Origin: Trichormus variabilis 0441
Lineage (GTDB): Bacteria > Cyanobacteriota > Cyanobacteriia > Cyanobacteriales > Nostocaceae
Assembly: GCF_009856605.1 (NCBI RefSeq)
Contig: NZ_CP047243.1
Coordinates: forward strand, 124,001-188,000
Direction: 5' to 3'
Length of the DNA: 64,000 nt
The notes under the pieces are model-generated. The model was given only the letters and a program-made list of their open reading frames with translations. It was not told the DNA's origin and made no database searches. Below, in pieces: positions 19,070 through 26,214 of the stretch; the stretch's first letter is position 1, and the number at the start of each line of letters is the position of its first letter. Both the position numbers and the translations under genes were made by a program.

Positions 19070-19771
19070 TTAGCTAACTGGATGATAAAAACCTGTTTCT
19101 TCGTTAAGTTCCCACCCCATACTCGAACTATCTTTCCCCTTGCACCATGCCACAAAAAGCGGTGGCGGCAACTTTGCTGTCTGTTCGCGCAGAGTTTCTA
19201 CACTGACACCTAAACGAGAGGCTAAACCTTCTTGGGTTAACGGCTTCATTCTGGGAGTAGAAGCTTGAGAGTATGCGTTTCTACCATAGTTTCTATTGCG
19301 CTGCTTCGGCTGGCTGTTTAAGTAGTTTTGAATTTTGACGATCGCATCTGTTAGCTGCGTCATTCGTGTTGCCATCGATTCAATTTTCTGCACCAAATCA
19401 TCGGGTTGGCAGTTAGACGGTGTTTCAATACCAGTTGACTTATTTTCAATTTGAGCTTCAATCTCGTCAAGTCGAGAGGAAATTGCTGATATTGTTTCAG
19501 CATCACCACTACTTAAATTGTCAGTTAAATTTTGTTGTAAGTATTCCTCGACAATCTCTTTTATCCTAGAAGCCAGCCCGTTTTTCTCCAAGTCATGATC
19601 AGCAACTGCATCAAGGTTATCAAGAGAACCGTCAAGGTACATCTGGATAAAACGGGTCAGTGTCGCTGTGGCTGTTGTTCCCTTAGATTGACAGCGAAGA
19701 ATAAACCGCTCCCACATCTTTTGGTCGCAGTTAAAGGATGCTAGTTTCTTCCCCTTACCCGTATTGCTCAT
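19070..19771 (-). CDS. Plasmid DNA-binding protein with RHH-like N-terminus and C-terminal HTH
   Basis: 233 residues. Residues 8-50 (ASFNCDQKMWERF then TATLTRFIQMYLDG) look like a strand plus two helices of a ribbon-helix-helix fold. A coiled-coil region follows (SSRLDEIEAQIE, LVQKIESMATRMTQL), then a basic Tyr/Asn/Arg linker, then an HTH near 185-205 (LTQEGLASRLGVSVETLREQ). The tail GWELNEETGFYHPVS is seen in other cyanobacterial plasmid proteins as far as I recall. It converges with the ParR-like gene, 3 bases apart. A role in copy control or regulation is a guess. Confidence 0.75.
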   Translation of the reverse strand: MSNTGKGKKLASFNCDQKMWERFILRCQSKGTTATATLTRFIQMYLDGSLDNLDAVADHDLEKNGLASRIKEIVEEYLQQNLTDNLSSGDAETISAISSRLDEIEAQIENKSTGIETPSNCQPDDLVQKIESMATRMTQLTDAIVKIQNYLNSQPKQRNRNYGRNAYSQASTPRMKPLTQEGLASRLGVSVETLREQTAKLPPPLFVAWCKGKDSSSMGWELNEETGFYHPVS

Positions 19772-19853
19772 ATCTAGGTACGTAAGGACAAGCCCGTTAA
19801 CCTTTTTATGTCACTTACCTTGACGCTCACCTTGAGAATATCATTTCTGCGGA

Positions 19854-20112
19854 TCAAACTCCAGAAGCATCACCCCTTACCCAAATGTTTTCATTGTCAT
19901 AAAAATCCCTCCGTTGTTCTAATGCAAATCCACCGAGTAGCAGCCCCAGCCATACCTCCACCATCGGCATTTTCAACTTGCGTTGCAGCTTCGGTAGGGC
20001 AATTTCATCTTTCACCTGGGCTAGATACTGAGCGATCGCACCCCGCCACTTGTCCACATCCTCATCACCCGCCAAAGAGTGGACATCCTCCACAGTCTGA
20101 ATGTGACATACT
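19854..20112 (-). pseudogene. 3' fragment of a plasmid gene truncated by the TnpB element
   Basis: From IQTVEDVH to the stop (VRGDASGV) the frame matches the last 84 or so residues of the intact 224-residue protein at 38234-38908 with few changes. Upstream of that point the sequence changes abruptly into the end of the TnpB element; the GTG at 20120 lies in the element. The missing N-terminal 140 residues are not found on the far side of the element, so a deletion or rearrangement followed insertion. Confidence 0.85.
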
Positions 20113-20240
20113 CCCCGCACCGCCCTCTAGGACGGCGGGGGCTTCTCAGCGACTCCTGGCAACCCCTCGGACATTAACTGAGCTTTGAAGAAGGACGGGA
20201 TGCCCCGCCGCCCTATATTTTATATTTCGCGCTGCATTGT
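20110..20240 (-). ncRNA. Probable omega (reRNA) guide RNA region of tnpB
   Basis: TnpB proteins are RNA-guided nucleases whose RNA covers the 3' end of tnpB and the right end, with the guide just outside. Here the 3' end of the frame and the hairpin at 20113-20140 fill that place, and the guide would start near ATTCAGAC in the truncated gene. The extent is inferred; only the hairpin and boundary are seen. Confidence 0.35.
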
Positions 20241-21354
20241 GGTCACGGTCGTAACTAGCACCACACTGGCAACTATGCCATCTATCGGATAGTGCTTTCG
20301 GAACTGTCGCACCACAATCAGAGCATTCTTGAGAAGTGCCATTAGGGTTAACCGCCACAACCAAACACCCAGCACTTGCAGCCTTGGCGTTTAGTATCTG
20401 TAGGAATTGACCCCATCCAGCATCGGCTATGGACTTGGCAAGCATAGACTTAGCCAGTCCTTTGATATTTAGGTTTTCATGTGCAATGACCTGGGATTGA
20501 TGTAATAACCATATTGCAGTTTTATAGTGAAAGTCTTTGCGCTGATTAGCAACTTTTAAATGAGCCTTAGCGACACGTTTAACCGCTTTCTTGCAACGGT
20601 TTGACCCCTTCTTTTTGCGAGATAATCGACGCTGTAACCGCTTTAATCGCTTCTCGGCTTTGCGGTAATATTGGGGGATTTTTACCGTCTGATTGTCACT
20701 TGTCACCAAGAATGATTTCAGCCCCATGTCAACGCCGAGAGTGTTATTCAGTGTAAGCGTGACATCTGTTTTCATGTTAGGTACAGTCACATATTCCAGA
20801 CTGAGGCTAATGTACCAGCCGTCAGCTTTACGGGTAATTATAGCGGTTTTGATTTTGAAGCCGTCAGGAATTGGACGGTGCAAAATCATCTTCACCTTGC
20901 CGATTTTGGGCAGTTGGATAAACTTACCCTGTATGTGTTCTGGCTTGATGGGGTCAGGAAATGTCAGCGAACGATAACGCCCTTGAGGTTTAAATCTTGG
21001 ACGACCAGATTTTTTCCCATTACAATCACCCTTAAGCCAACGTTCAAAAGTCTTATCTACCCTAGCAATTACGTCTTGTAATGTATGAGAAACTAATTCC
21101 TTATACTCAGGGAATAGCCCTTTACTATTTACTAAATCTTTTTGTTGTGACCACCTATTAGGTTTATCTTTTAAGGGTGCAATACTGCAACAAACTATAG
21201 AGCATCGGTCAATATCACATCGGTTTTGCTCCCACCAGTTAAACCGTTCTGCTAACCTGTAATTGTACTGGCGACGGCATAATTCAATCCAATGTTCAAA
21301 TGTAGCTATTTGTTTTTTGGTCAGACGTAAACGGTACTGGTAGGTTATTCGCAT
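20146..21354 (-). CDS. tnpB: TnpB RNA-guided endonuclease (IS605 OrfB)
   Basis: 402 residues, normal length. N-terminal HTH_OrfB region (MRITYQYRLRLTKKQ), the central beta-rich part, then the RuvC-like nuclease with all three acidic residues in context: GVDMGLKSF (D), AHENLNIKGL (E) and YDRDHNAARN (D). The zinc finger CSDCG...CQCG lies between the last two. TnpB cuts DNA at sites matching its guide next to a target-adjacent motif and helps keep the element in place after TnpA excision. No damage is visible, so the nuclease may be active. The IS end and truncated gene lie downstream. Confidence 0.93.
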   Translation of the reverse strand: MRITYQYRLRLTKKQIATFEHWIELCRRQYNYRLAERFNWWEQNRCDIDRCSIVCCSIAPLKDKPNRWSQQKDLVNSKGLFPEYKELVSHTLQDVIARVDKTFERWLKGDCNGKKSGRPRFKPQGRYRSLTFPDPIKPEHIQGKFIQLPKIGKVKMILHRPIPDGFKIKTAIITRKADGWYISLSLEYVTVPNMKTDVTLTLNNTLGVDMGLKSFLVTSDNQTVKIPQYYRKAEKRLKRLQRRLSRKKKGSNRCKKAVKRVAKAHLKVANQRKDFHYKTAIWLLHQSQVIAHENLNIKGLAKSMLAKSIADAGWGQFLQILNAKAASAGCLVVAVNPNGTSQECSDCGATVPKALSDRWHSCQCGASYDRDHNAARNIKYRAAGHPVLLQSSVNVRGVARSR

Positions 21355-21389
21355 TGTTGCAATTCCTCTACTGTGGTTGAAAAGATTAG

Positions 21390-21782
21390 CTAACCCACCA
21401 AATAGCTGATAACTTGCGGATCTATCGCCGCAATTCGCTTTCTAATTGATGCAGGTGGATTCTGGAAGAATCGCTTTAAGTCTTGGCTTCTCACCTGATA
21501 ACAATGAATAGAACGTTTTTTAGCTTTAAGCCAGCCCTGTCTCACCCATTTAGTAATAGTCGTAGGATGTATACAAAGGCTTTTTGCAATTTCGCTGCAA
21601 CTGTAATTATCAAGAGTGGGACGGATAGAGTAACCAAGTTTGTACAATTTGCAAGCGATCGCTAATTCTGTACGATAATATCCTCGTCTTTTGAGGCGGA
21701 AAGCAATTTGTTTTACTGTGAACATTTCCGCCATTTCTTCCAGGGTATCTAATTCTTCTTCAGTCCATTTAATACTCATCAT
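21390..21782 (-). CDS. Small DNA-binding protein (Myb/SANT-like plus excisionase-like HTH)
   Basis: 130 residues. The N-terminus KWTEEELDTLEEMAEMFTVKQIAFRL resembles a Myb/SANT-like helix set; the middle YSCSEIAKSLCIHPTTITKWVRQGWL is an HTH of the MerR/excisionase kind with its typical WV..GWLKA turn; the C-terminus is basic. ATG at 21782 or 21779 are both possible. It sits between the TnpB element and a truncated IS66. It could be a regulator or directionality factor; nothing ties it to a partner here. Confidence 0.75.
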   Translation of the reverse strand: MMSIKWTEEELDTLEEMAEMFTVKQIAFRLKRRGYYRTELAIACKLYKLGYSIRPTLDNYSCSEIAKSLCIHPTTITKWVRQGWLKAKKRSIHCYQVRSQDLKRFFQNPPASIRKRIAAIDPQVISYLVG

Positions 21783-21830
21783 TCATTCTCCAAAATCTCA
21801 GGCAAACAGCAAATTAATGTGTCTTTTTGA

Positions 21831-23060
21831 AGAATCCAGAACCCACCGAAAAAGAAACCAGGTGGGCAACCAGGACATCAAGGTAAAACTCGAAAGGGTT
21901 TTGGCAGAGTAGATCGCTATGAAATTTTACGTCCAACGGATTGCATTTACTGTGGTCAAAAAGCATTTGCACCCCTAGCAGTAAAAGTAGAAAAACACGC
22001 GGTAGCGCAACTAGTAGAATGTCCCATAGAAATAGTTGAGTATCAACGCCATACGTGCGTGTGTGAATGCTGTGGAAATATACAAACAGCAGCCTGGCCC
22101 CAAGAAATTATTCCAGGACAAGATTTAGGAACGTCGTTACAAGCATTTTTAGGGTGGACAAATAACTATGCACATATGCCCTACGAAAAACAGCAGGAAA
22201 TGCTTTGGGAACTTGGTGAGATTGAAATTGGATTGGGAACTTTAGTCGCCACCAATGAACGAATACAACAAGCAATTGAACCGAGTATTCATGAGTTAAG
22301 TAATTGGGTAAAACAGACACAACCTAACATCCATGTAGATGAAACACCTTGGTCAGTTAAAGGGGTTAAAGAATGGTTGTGGGTAGTGGCTAATTCTGAA
22401 TTCTGCCTGTTTACTGCGGCTGATACTCGTTCTAGAGCCGAACTAGAAGCAATTTTAGGGACTGAGTATACAGGTGTACTCAGCAGCGATGATTTTAGTG
22501 TTTATAATGGCTATCAAGCTGTTGCCCAACAGAAATGTTTGGCTCATCTACGTCGTCACTTCAAAAAATTGATTCAACTTCCCGGTCTTCACAACAAAGC
22601 TATCGGCGAAACCTTTGTCAATTTAATTGATGAAGCCTTCAGAAGTTATGCTCAATGGTTTGAAACTCTTGACTCAAACAGTTATAACGATTGGATAAAT
22701 CAATTCAAATTCAAGTTGCAATTTTCTGTTGATCAATGGATTAACTTGGCAGGAGCTACGGCTGGAAACCTTTTACGTTCTTTGCGCGATAAAGCAAGCC
22801 AATGGTGGTATTTCCTTGACCATCCTGAAGTTCCTCCTGATAATAATCTCGCTGAACGCTCGCTGCGTTTAGCTGTGACAAAACGTAAGGTTAGTGGTGG
22901 TTCACGCTCGATGAAGCGGTTTCAACATACTGCCAATTTGTTGACGGTAGTGCAGACTTGTCGCCGTCAAGGTAGGTCTGTTATTGATTTTTTTGTGCAA
23001 GCTCTAATTGCTGATTCTAATAATTCTCACTCTCGCCCCTCTTTACTTCCGCAATATTAG
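21831..23060 (+). pseudogene. IS66-family transposase, 5'-truncated
   Basis: An open frame runs from after TGA 21828 to TAA 23060, about 409 residues, but there is no ATG near its start; the first usable starts are internal (GTG 22059). The N-terminal part keeps the IS66 pattern KKKPGGQPGHQGKTR and the zinc-finger-like C..C/CECCG motifs. The DDE core follows: VDETPW, SSDDFSVYNGY, AHLRRHF and DNNLAERSLR. Full IS66 transposases are about 480-530 residues, so the first 80 or so are missing together with TnpA/TnpB of the element and its left end. It is probably inactive. Confidence 0.85.
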
Positions 23061-23082
23061 ACCTGAATCCTTACGAATCCAG

Positions 23083-23123
23083 AAGTCAGAATTTATAACT
23101 ATTAAGCTGATTAATTCTGACTT
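23083..23123. terminator. Hairpin after the IS66 remnant
   Basis: An 11-bp perfect stem AAGTCAGAATT/AATTCTGACTT with a 19-base loop, followed by TTAGCTTTT on the plus strand. It lies between the IS66 stop and the convergent small gene at 23152. Confidence 0.45.
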
Positions 23124-23151
23124 TTAGCTTTTGAAAACTTTGGGCAAAGTC

Positions 23152-23313
23152 TTACCAAGACTCACCAAACTCATCAAGCATTGCACTAGAACCAGTAGCA
23201 CATACACCGCATAAACCCATGTCCTCATAACCTCCAGGCAGGGTTAATTGATGCCCACAAGATGAACATTTATGCTGTGGTTTTTCTTTGCTTTTTTTCT
23301 TCTTGGGTTTCAT
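23152..23313 (-). CDS. Short zinc-ribbon protein, 53 residues
   Basis: ATG at 23311-23313 to TAA 23152-23154. The product starts with a Lys stretch (KPKKKKSKEKPQ), then CSSCG near residue 16 and CGVC near 35, ending DEFGESW. Two CxxC pairs 19 residues apart fit a zinc ribbon. A weak AAAGAG lies upstream. It is too short for usual ORF cut-offs but has a convincing cysteine pattern. It heads no clear operon; the STRR repeat follows upstream. Confidence 0.65.
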   Translation of the reverse strand: MKPKKKKSKEKPQHKCSSCGHQLTLPGGYEDMGLCGVCATGSSAMLDEFGESW

Positions 23314-23338
23314 AGTTTAAAGCTCTTTAAGTTTTTTA

Positions 23339-23370
23339 ATTGCGAATTGCGAATTGCGAATTGCGAATTG
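23339..23370. repeat. STRR-type heptamer tandem repeat (ATTGCGA x4.5)
   Basis: Four full exact copies of ATTGCGA plus a partial fifth. Short tandemly repeated repetitive heptamers are known from heterocyst-forming cyanobacteria and vary in copy number between strains. Confidence 0.9.
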
Positions 23371-23376
23371 ATATAG

Positions 23377-24132
23377 CTACCGTCTTCTAGTAGGTACAAC
23401 TGGCTGGTTTTGCGGTTGCAGTGATGCCCGTGCTTCTGCCTCAGATACTCCCGTTAGTGCGGGTGCAACTTCTGCATTCAGCGCCCAACGCTCGTAAGTA
23501 TCATTAACCACCCAGTGAAGCGTCGCCCCTGACTCTGCACCGCTACGAATCATCTCTGCTGCTTCGAGTGCGTCCTTCTCAAAATCTGACTGTGGGTTAC
23601 GGTACGACCACTGAATGAACCAATATGTACCCAGCGCCCCCTCAACCTTCTGAAACTCGGCACAGAAGATGTAGTTTTTCAGGACAGATGCGATCGCTGT
23701 ATAACAAAACTCTTTTGGATCTCCGGGCATCCCTTCCTCGCACCACTGCTGAAACGCACGATGGGCGAAATGGTTGTACAGTCCGGCAAAGGAATCCTTA
23801 CTACGGCGGTGCATCAGAAAAGAAAGCAGCATGGAAGCCTGACCCTTGAATTGGTCTTTGAGTCCGCCAGTAACAGGAATCACCCATAGTTCGGTGAATG
23901 CTTCGTTGGTGAATTTCTCGTTGATGGTAAGTAGACGGTCTGGGCGAGAAACGGCGATCGCAAAATCAGCTTTGTTCCCTTTGAGATATCCACCTTGTTG
24001 TGCTTCTAGAATTGTTAGCTTCGGTGGGCAGTCGAGCAGAAATTGCCCGTATTCCTCGGCGCAGTTGGCTTGTAGTTTTGGCTGGCTGGGAGGAATCAGA
24101 AAAACGCTGTTGTTGATTTTGATAGTTTCCAT
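23377..24132 (-). CDS. Plasmid hypothetical protein
   Basis: 251 residues, no family recognised. Mostly soluble alpha/beta composition with aromatic-rich segments (YWFIQWSYRNP, LHWVVNDTYERWAL) and a short basic end (VPTRRR). No signal peptide, membrane helix or catalytic motif stands out. It belongs to a run of four minus-strand genes (25971 to 23377) with gaps of 60-95 bases, likely read from the HTH gene onward. ATG 24132 has no strong ribosome binding site. Confidence 0.7.
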   Translation of the reverse strand: METIKINNSVFLIPPSQPKLQANCAEEYGQFLLDCPPKLTILEAQQGGYLKGNKADFAIAVSRPDRLLTINEKFTNEAFTELWVIPVTGGLKDQFKGQASMLLSFLMHRRSKDSFAGLYNHFAHRAFQQWCEEGMPGDPKEFCYTAIASVLKNYIFCAEFQKVEGALGTYWFIQWSYRNPQSDFEKDALEAAEMIRSGAESGATLHWVVNDTYERWALNAEVAPALTGVSEAEARASLQPQNQPVVPTRRR

Positions 24133-24194
24133 GATTTTGAATTACTTGTTAAGTGAAGTGGTTGTATAGTTGTGAATTAGCGTGATTGGAGTGT

Positions 24195-24773
24195 TTAGCC
24201 TTCAGGAAAGATATTTGCGGTAATGTCAAACTTTTCCTTTTCCTCAAGCCCTGATTGCAGATAAGACAGTGCAGCTTGGGCATCAGTAATTGTTAAATCC
24301 GGTTGATACTCCAGCGTGACAAAATCAGGGTGTTTGCTAATTTCCCGAAGGATGAGTTGAGCCGCATCGATAAATGACTGTAGAGTTGGTGGAGAATCCC
24401 AAGACTTCTGTTGTTGCTGAATGGGCGCTTCTTCTTGCTCCTCAGATTCAGCCGTCACTACAGTTACAGGGATTGTTTTTAATTCAAACTTGAGCAGTTC
24501 AAGCTGGCGTGAGTGGTGGTCTATCTCTGCCTGAATTTGTGTTTGTAGTTCCTCTGGTGTGAGTAGCTTTACCTCGTCTTCAACACGGTGTTCTTCATCC
24601 TCATACCGTTTATCAGGCATGAGAATATAACGCCATCCTTCACCATATTCACTGGCGAGAAATGTGCCTGCCGGGTAATACTTCAGTCCTATAATTGGCC
24701 CTTGCTGGGTACGTTGACCAAAGGTAAACCAGGGGCATTGCCAGCCCTGTGGAATTGATATTGTAGATTCCAT
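24195..24773 (-). CDS. Plasmid hypothetical protein
   Basis: 192 residues. The N-terminal 60 residues look like a compact beta-rich domain (PWFTFGQRTQQGPIIGLKYYPAGTFLASEYGEGWRYI), followed by a charged helix (RYEDEEHRVEDEVKLLTPEELQTQIQAEIDHHSRQ as two pieces: acidic then heptad-like), a Gln/Glu linker, and a C-terminal helical part (FIDAAQLILREISKHPD). No function can be assigned. It lies in the same run as the 23377 and 24869 genes. Confidence 0.65.
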   Translation of the reverse strand: MESTISIPQGWQCPWFTFGQRTQQGPIIGLKYYPAGTFLASEYGEGWRYILMPDKRYEDEEHRVEDEVKLLTPEELQTQIQAEIDHHSRQLELLKFELKTIPVTVVTAESEEQEEAPIQQQQKSWDSPPTLQSFIDAAQLILREISKHPDFVTLEYQPDLTITDAQAALSYLQSGLEEKEKFDITANIFPEG

Positions 24774-24801
24774 AGTTGTGATTGATGAATGATTAAGTAG
24801 A

Positions 24802-24861
24802 AGTCAGGAGTCAGGATTCAGGAGCCAGAATTATTCTGATTTCTGACTCCTGGCTCCTGGG
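24802..24861. repeat. Interlocked CAGGAGTCAG / CAGGAGCCA repeat
   Basis: CAGGAGTCAG (24805-24814) is the reverse complement of CTGACTCCTG (24843-24852), and CAGGAGCCA (24819-24827) of TGGCTCCTG (24851-24859). This is a typical dispersed cyanobacterial hairpin repeat between two same-strand genes. It may form a stem in the mRNA. Confidence 0.6.
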
Positions 24862-24868
24862 TTTTGAG

Positions 24869-25534
24869 TTACGCTGCTGTTAACTCCGCACTATCCAGCA
24901 AGTGCTTCAACTCCACAGAAGGCATTTGCTCAAGTGGTCTGTACTGCAAGTATTCATTAAGGGTATCTGTATACTCTGGCAACTCTGCTCTTGAAACCAA
25001 CCACATCGCATCTGAAGCAGAATTACAAAATCTTTGCTGTTGTGTAGCGTCATCTGTGCGGATAAACCACCAGTTACCATTGGTCTGTCCCGCTTTGCCT
25101 AATTTCTGGTCGCCTCGGTAAATCCCATCCTCTAGCAATTCCAGCCCCAGGTTTTCACATTCGTCGGCAATCTGTACCATGATTTCGTTACCCGTTGTAG
25201 CGGCTGGGGTTTCTCGTTCTTGCACAGGTAATGAGCCGTCTTTATGATGTGTGCAGATGTAGCGGTAGCACTTTGCCCAAGTGTTAGCTCGGAACTCTTC
25301 TTTATCGTTGACCAATACAAGCCACCTTTGGGTGACAAATTCGTTGTGATCGTAGGCTATTTGAGCTATTAGTTGACTACTGATATAAATTTCATGGTAG
25401 TAGAAATTGATTTCAACGCTGGTATATTCTTCTGGTGCAATAACCTGGGCTTGGTCAGCAATGTACTGATTGAGTTCTGTTTGAGCTAGGGTTTGCTCAT
25501 CTACTGCTTGCTGTCTATATGTGGTGTAAGGCAT
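24869..25534 (-). CDS. Plasmid hypothetical protein
   Basis: 221 residues from ATG 25534, preceded by AAGGA eight bases upstream; an in-frame start at 25552 is less likely. N-terminal half helical and acidic (QTLAQTELNQYIADQAQ), middle with NEFVTQRWLVLVNDKEEFRANTWAKCYRYICTHH cut by short turns, C-terminal half with GNWWFIRTDDATQQQRFCNSA. No known family. It resembles fast-evolving plasmid genes of Nostocales in size and composition. It is transcribed from the direction of the HTH gene at 25615. Confidence 0.65.
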   Translation of the reverse strand: MPYTTYRQQAVDEQTLAQTELNQYIADQAQVIAPEEYTSVEINFYYHEIYISSQLIAQIAYDHNEFVTQRWLVLVNDKEEFRANTWAKCYRYICTHHKDGSLPVQERETPAATTGNEIMVQIADECENLGLELLEDGIYRGDQKLGKAGQTNGNWWFIRTDDATQQQRFCNSASDAMWLVSRAELPEYTDTLNEYLQYRPLEQMPSVELKHLLDSAELTAA

Positions 25535-25614
25535 AATAGAAGTCCTTATCAAAGGGTAAAAGGCGATCGCAATGTTTCTCAGGCAGGCGGTCGTCTTTGT
25601 TTTTGTACTTCTTT

Positions 25615-25971
25615 TTAGCTACTACTAGTATCCAAGTCAAGCGGATCTATAAAATTTGTTGGTGCTTCTATTTCAAATAAAGGCACTAACTCATCTACGG
25701 GTATTTCCAATACCTTGCACATCTTTATTACTTTTTCTAAAGCTACTGTTTGAGCAATATTATTTTTACCACTATCGCCTAAAAGCTTTTTAGTATAAGC
25801 AATAGATATTCCTTCTAACTCGGCATCTACTAAAATTTTGTGGACTTGGTACGAAGAAATATCTGTGCCAAATTTTGCTTTGAGTAAGGCTTTTAATAGT
25901 TTTGCTCTTCCCTCCCCCCAACTAACATACGGAGCAGCTGATGCCAAAATCAGCATAAATTTTTTCCCCAT
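25615..25971 (-). CDS. XRE-like HTH regulator
   Basis: 118 residues. Helices in the segment GRAKLLKALLKAKFGTDISSYQVHKILVDAELEG and the end ALEKVIKMCKVLEIPVDELV are typical of Cro/C1-type regulators, the latter being the usual helix 4-5 closing motif. The tail is acidic (IDPLDLDTSSS). A perfect palindrome GGATACT-AAA-AGTATCC lies 33 bases upstream of its start, suggesting autoregulation. It would be the first gene of the minus-strand run ending at 23377. It could act as repressor of that operon or of the divergent 26205 gene. Confidence 0.75.
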   Translation of the reverse strand: MGKKFMLILASAAPYVSWGEGRAKLLKALLKAKFGTDISSYQVHKILVDAELEGISIAYTKKLLGDSGKNNIAQTVALEKVIKMCKVLEIPVDELVPLFEIEAPTNFIDPLDLDTSSS

Positions 25972-26003
25972 TTAGATACTCTCAGTGCTATATTAACAGC
26001 AGT

Positions 26004-26020
26004 GGATACTAAAAGTATCC
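26004..26020. promoter_or_regulatory. Palindromic operator candidate for the HTH regulator
   Basis: GGATACT (26004-26010) and AGTATCC (26014-26020) are exact inverted repeats with a 3-base spacer, the size and symmetry of a Cro/C1-type operator. A partial AGATACT lies nearer the gene at 25974-25980. Confidence 0.55.
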
Positions 26021-26087
26021 GCTCAAATTGAAAGCGATCGCCCGCCTGGAAGCATTGCGATCGCTTCGCTCAATCTATTCAAGAAAA

Positions 26088-26214
26088 AGTGAGCTAATTA
26101 TTATGCTGACACAATTTTGGCATGGTCTAAAATCAGGCTAGATGCTCACTTTGGCGTTTATGACACCCTTAGCTGTTTTTAGCACCCCATAGTGAGCAAT
26201 CATCATGCTGACAC
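26088..26214. repeat. Repeated AGTGAGC...ATGCTGACAC motif upstream of the coiled-coil gene
   Basis: AGTGAGC starts at 26088 and 26191, each followed by AAT-AT-ATGCTGACAC, giving two near-identical 25-base direct repeats. An inverted copy GCTCACT lies at 26144-26150. The second copy runs into the start codon of the gene at 26205, so binding there could block translation or transcription. Confidence 0.6.

Larger units (their letters stand above)
20107..21375 (-). mobile_element. IS200/IS605-type element carrying only tnpB
   Basis: The element holds a complete tnpB and a GC-rich imperfect hairpin at its 3' end (20113-20140, CCCCGC...GCGGGG) as in IS605-family right ends. The right boundary is set by the point where homology to the gene at 38234 resumes (about 20107-20112). 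The left boundary is less sure: it must lie between the tnpB start (21354) and the stop of the next gene (21390). No tnpA is present, so transposition would need a TnpA in trans. Confidence 0.75.

Noticed and set aside
19808..20188. 126-residue plus-strand frame
   Set aside because: Antisense to the truncated gene whose minus-strand product clearly matches the paralogue at 38234.
23339..23370. Possible CRISPR-like array
   Set aside because: Seven-base units without spacers; this is a simple STRR tandem repeat.
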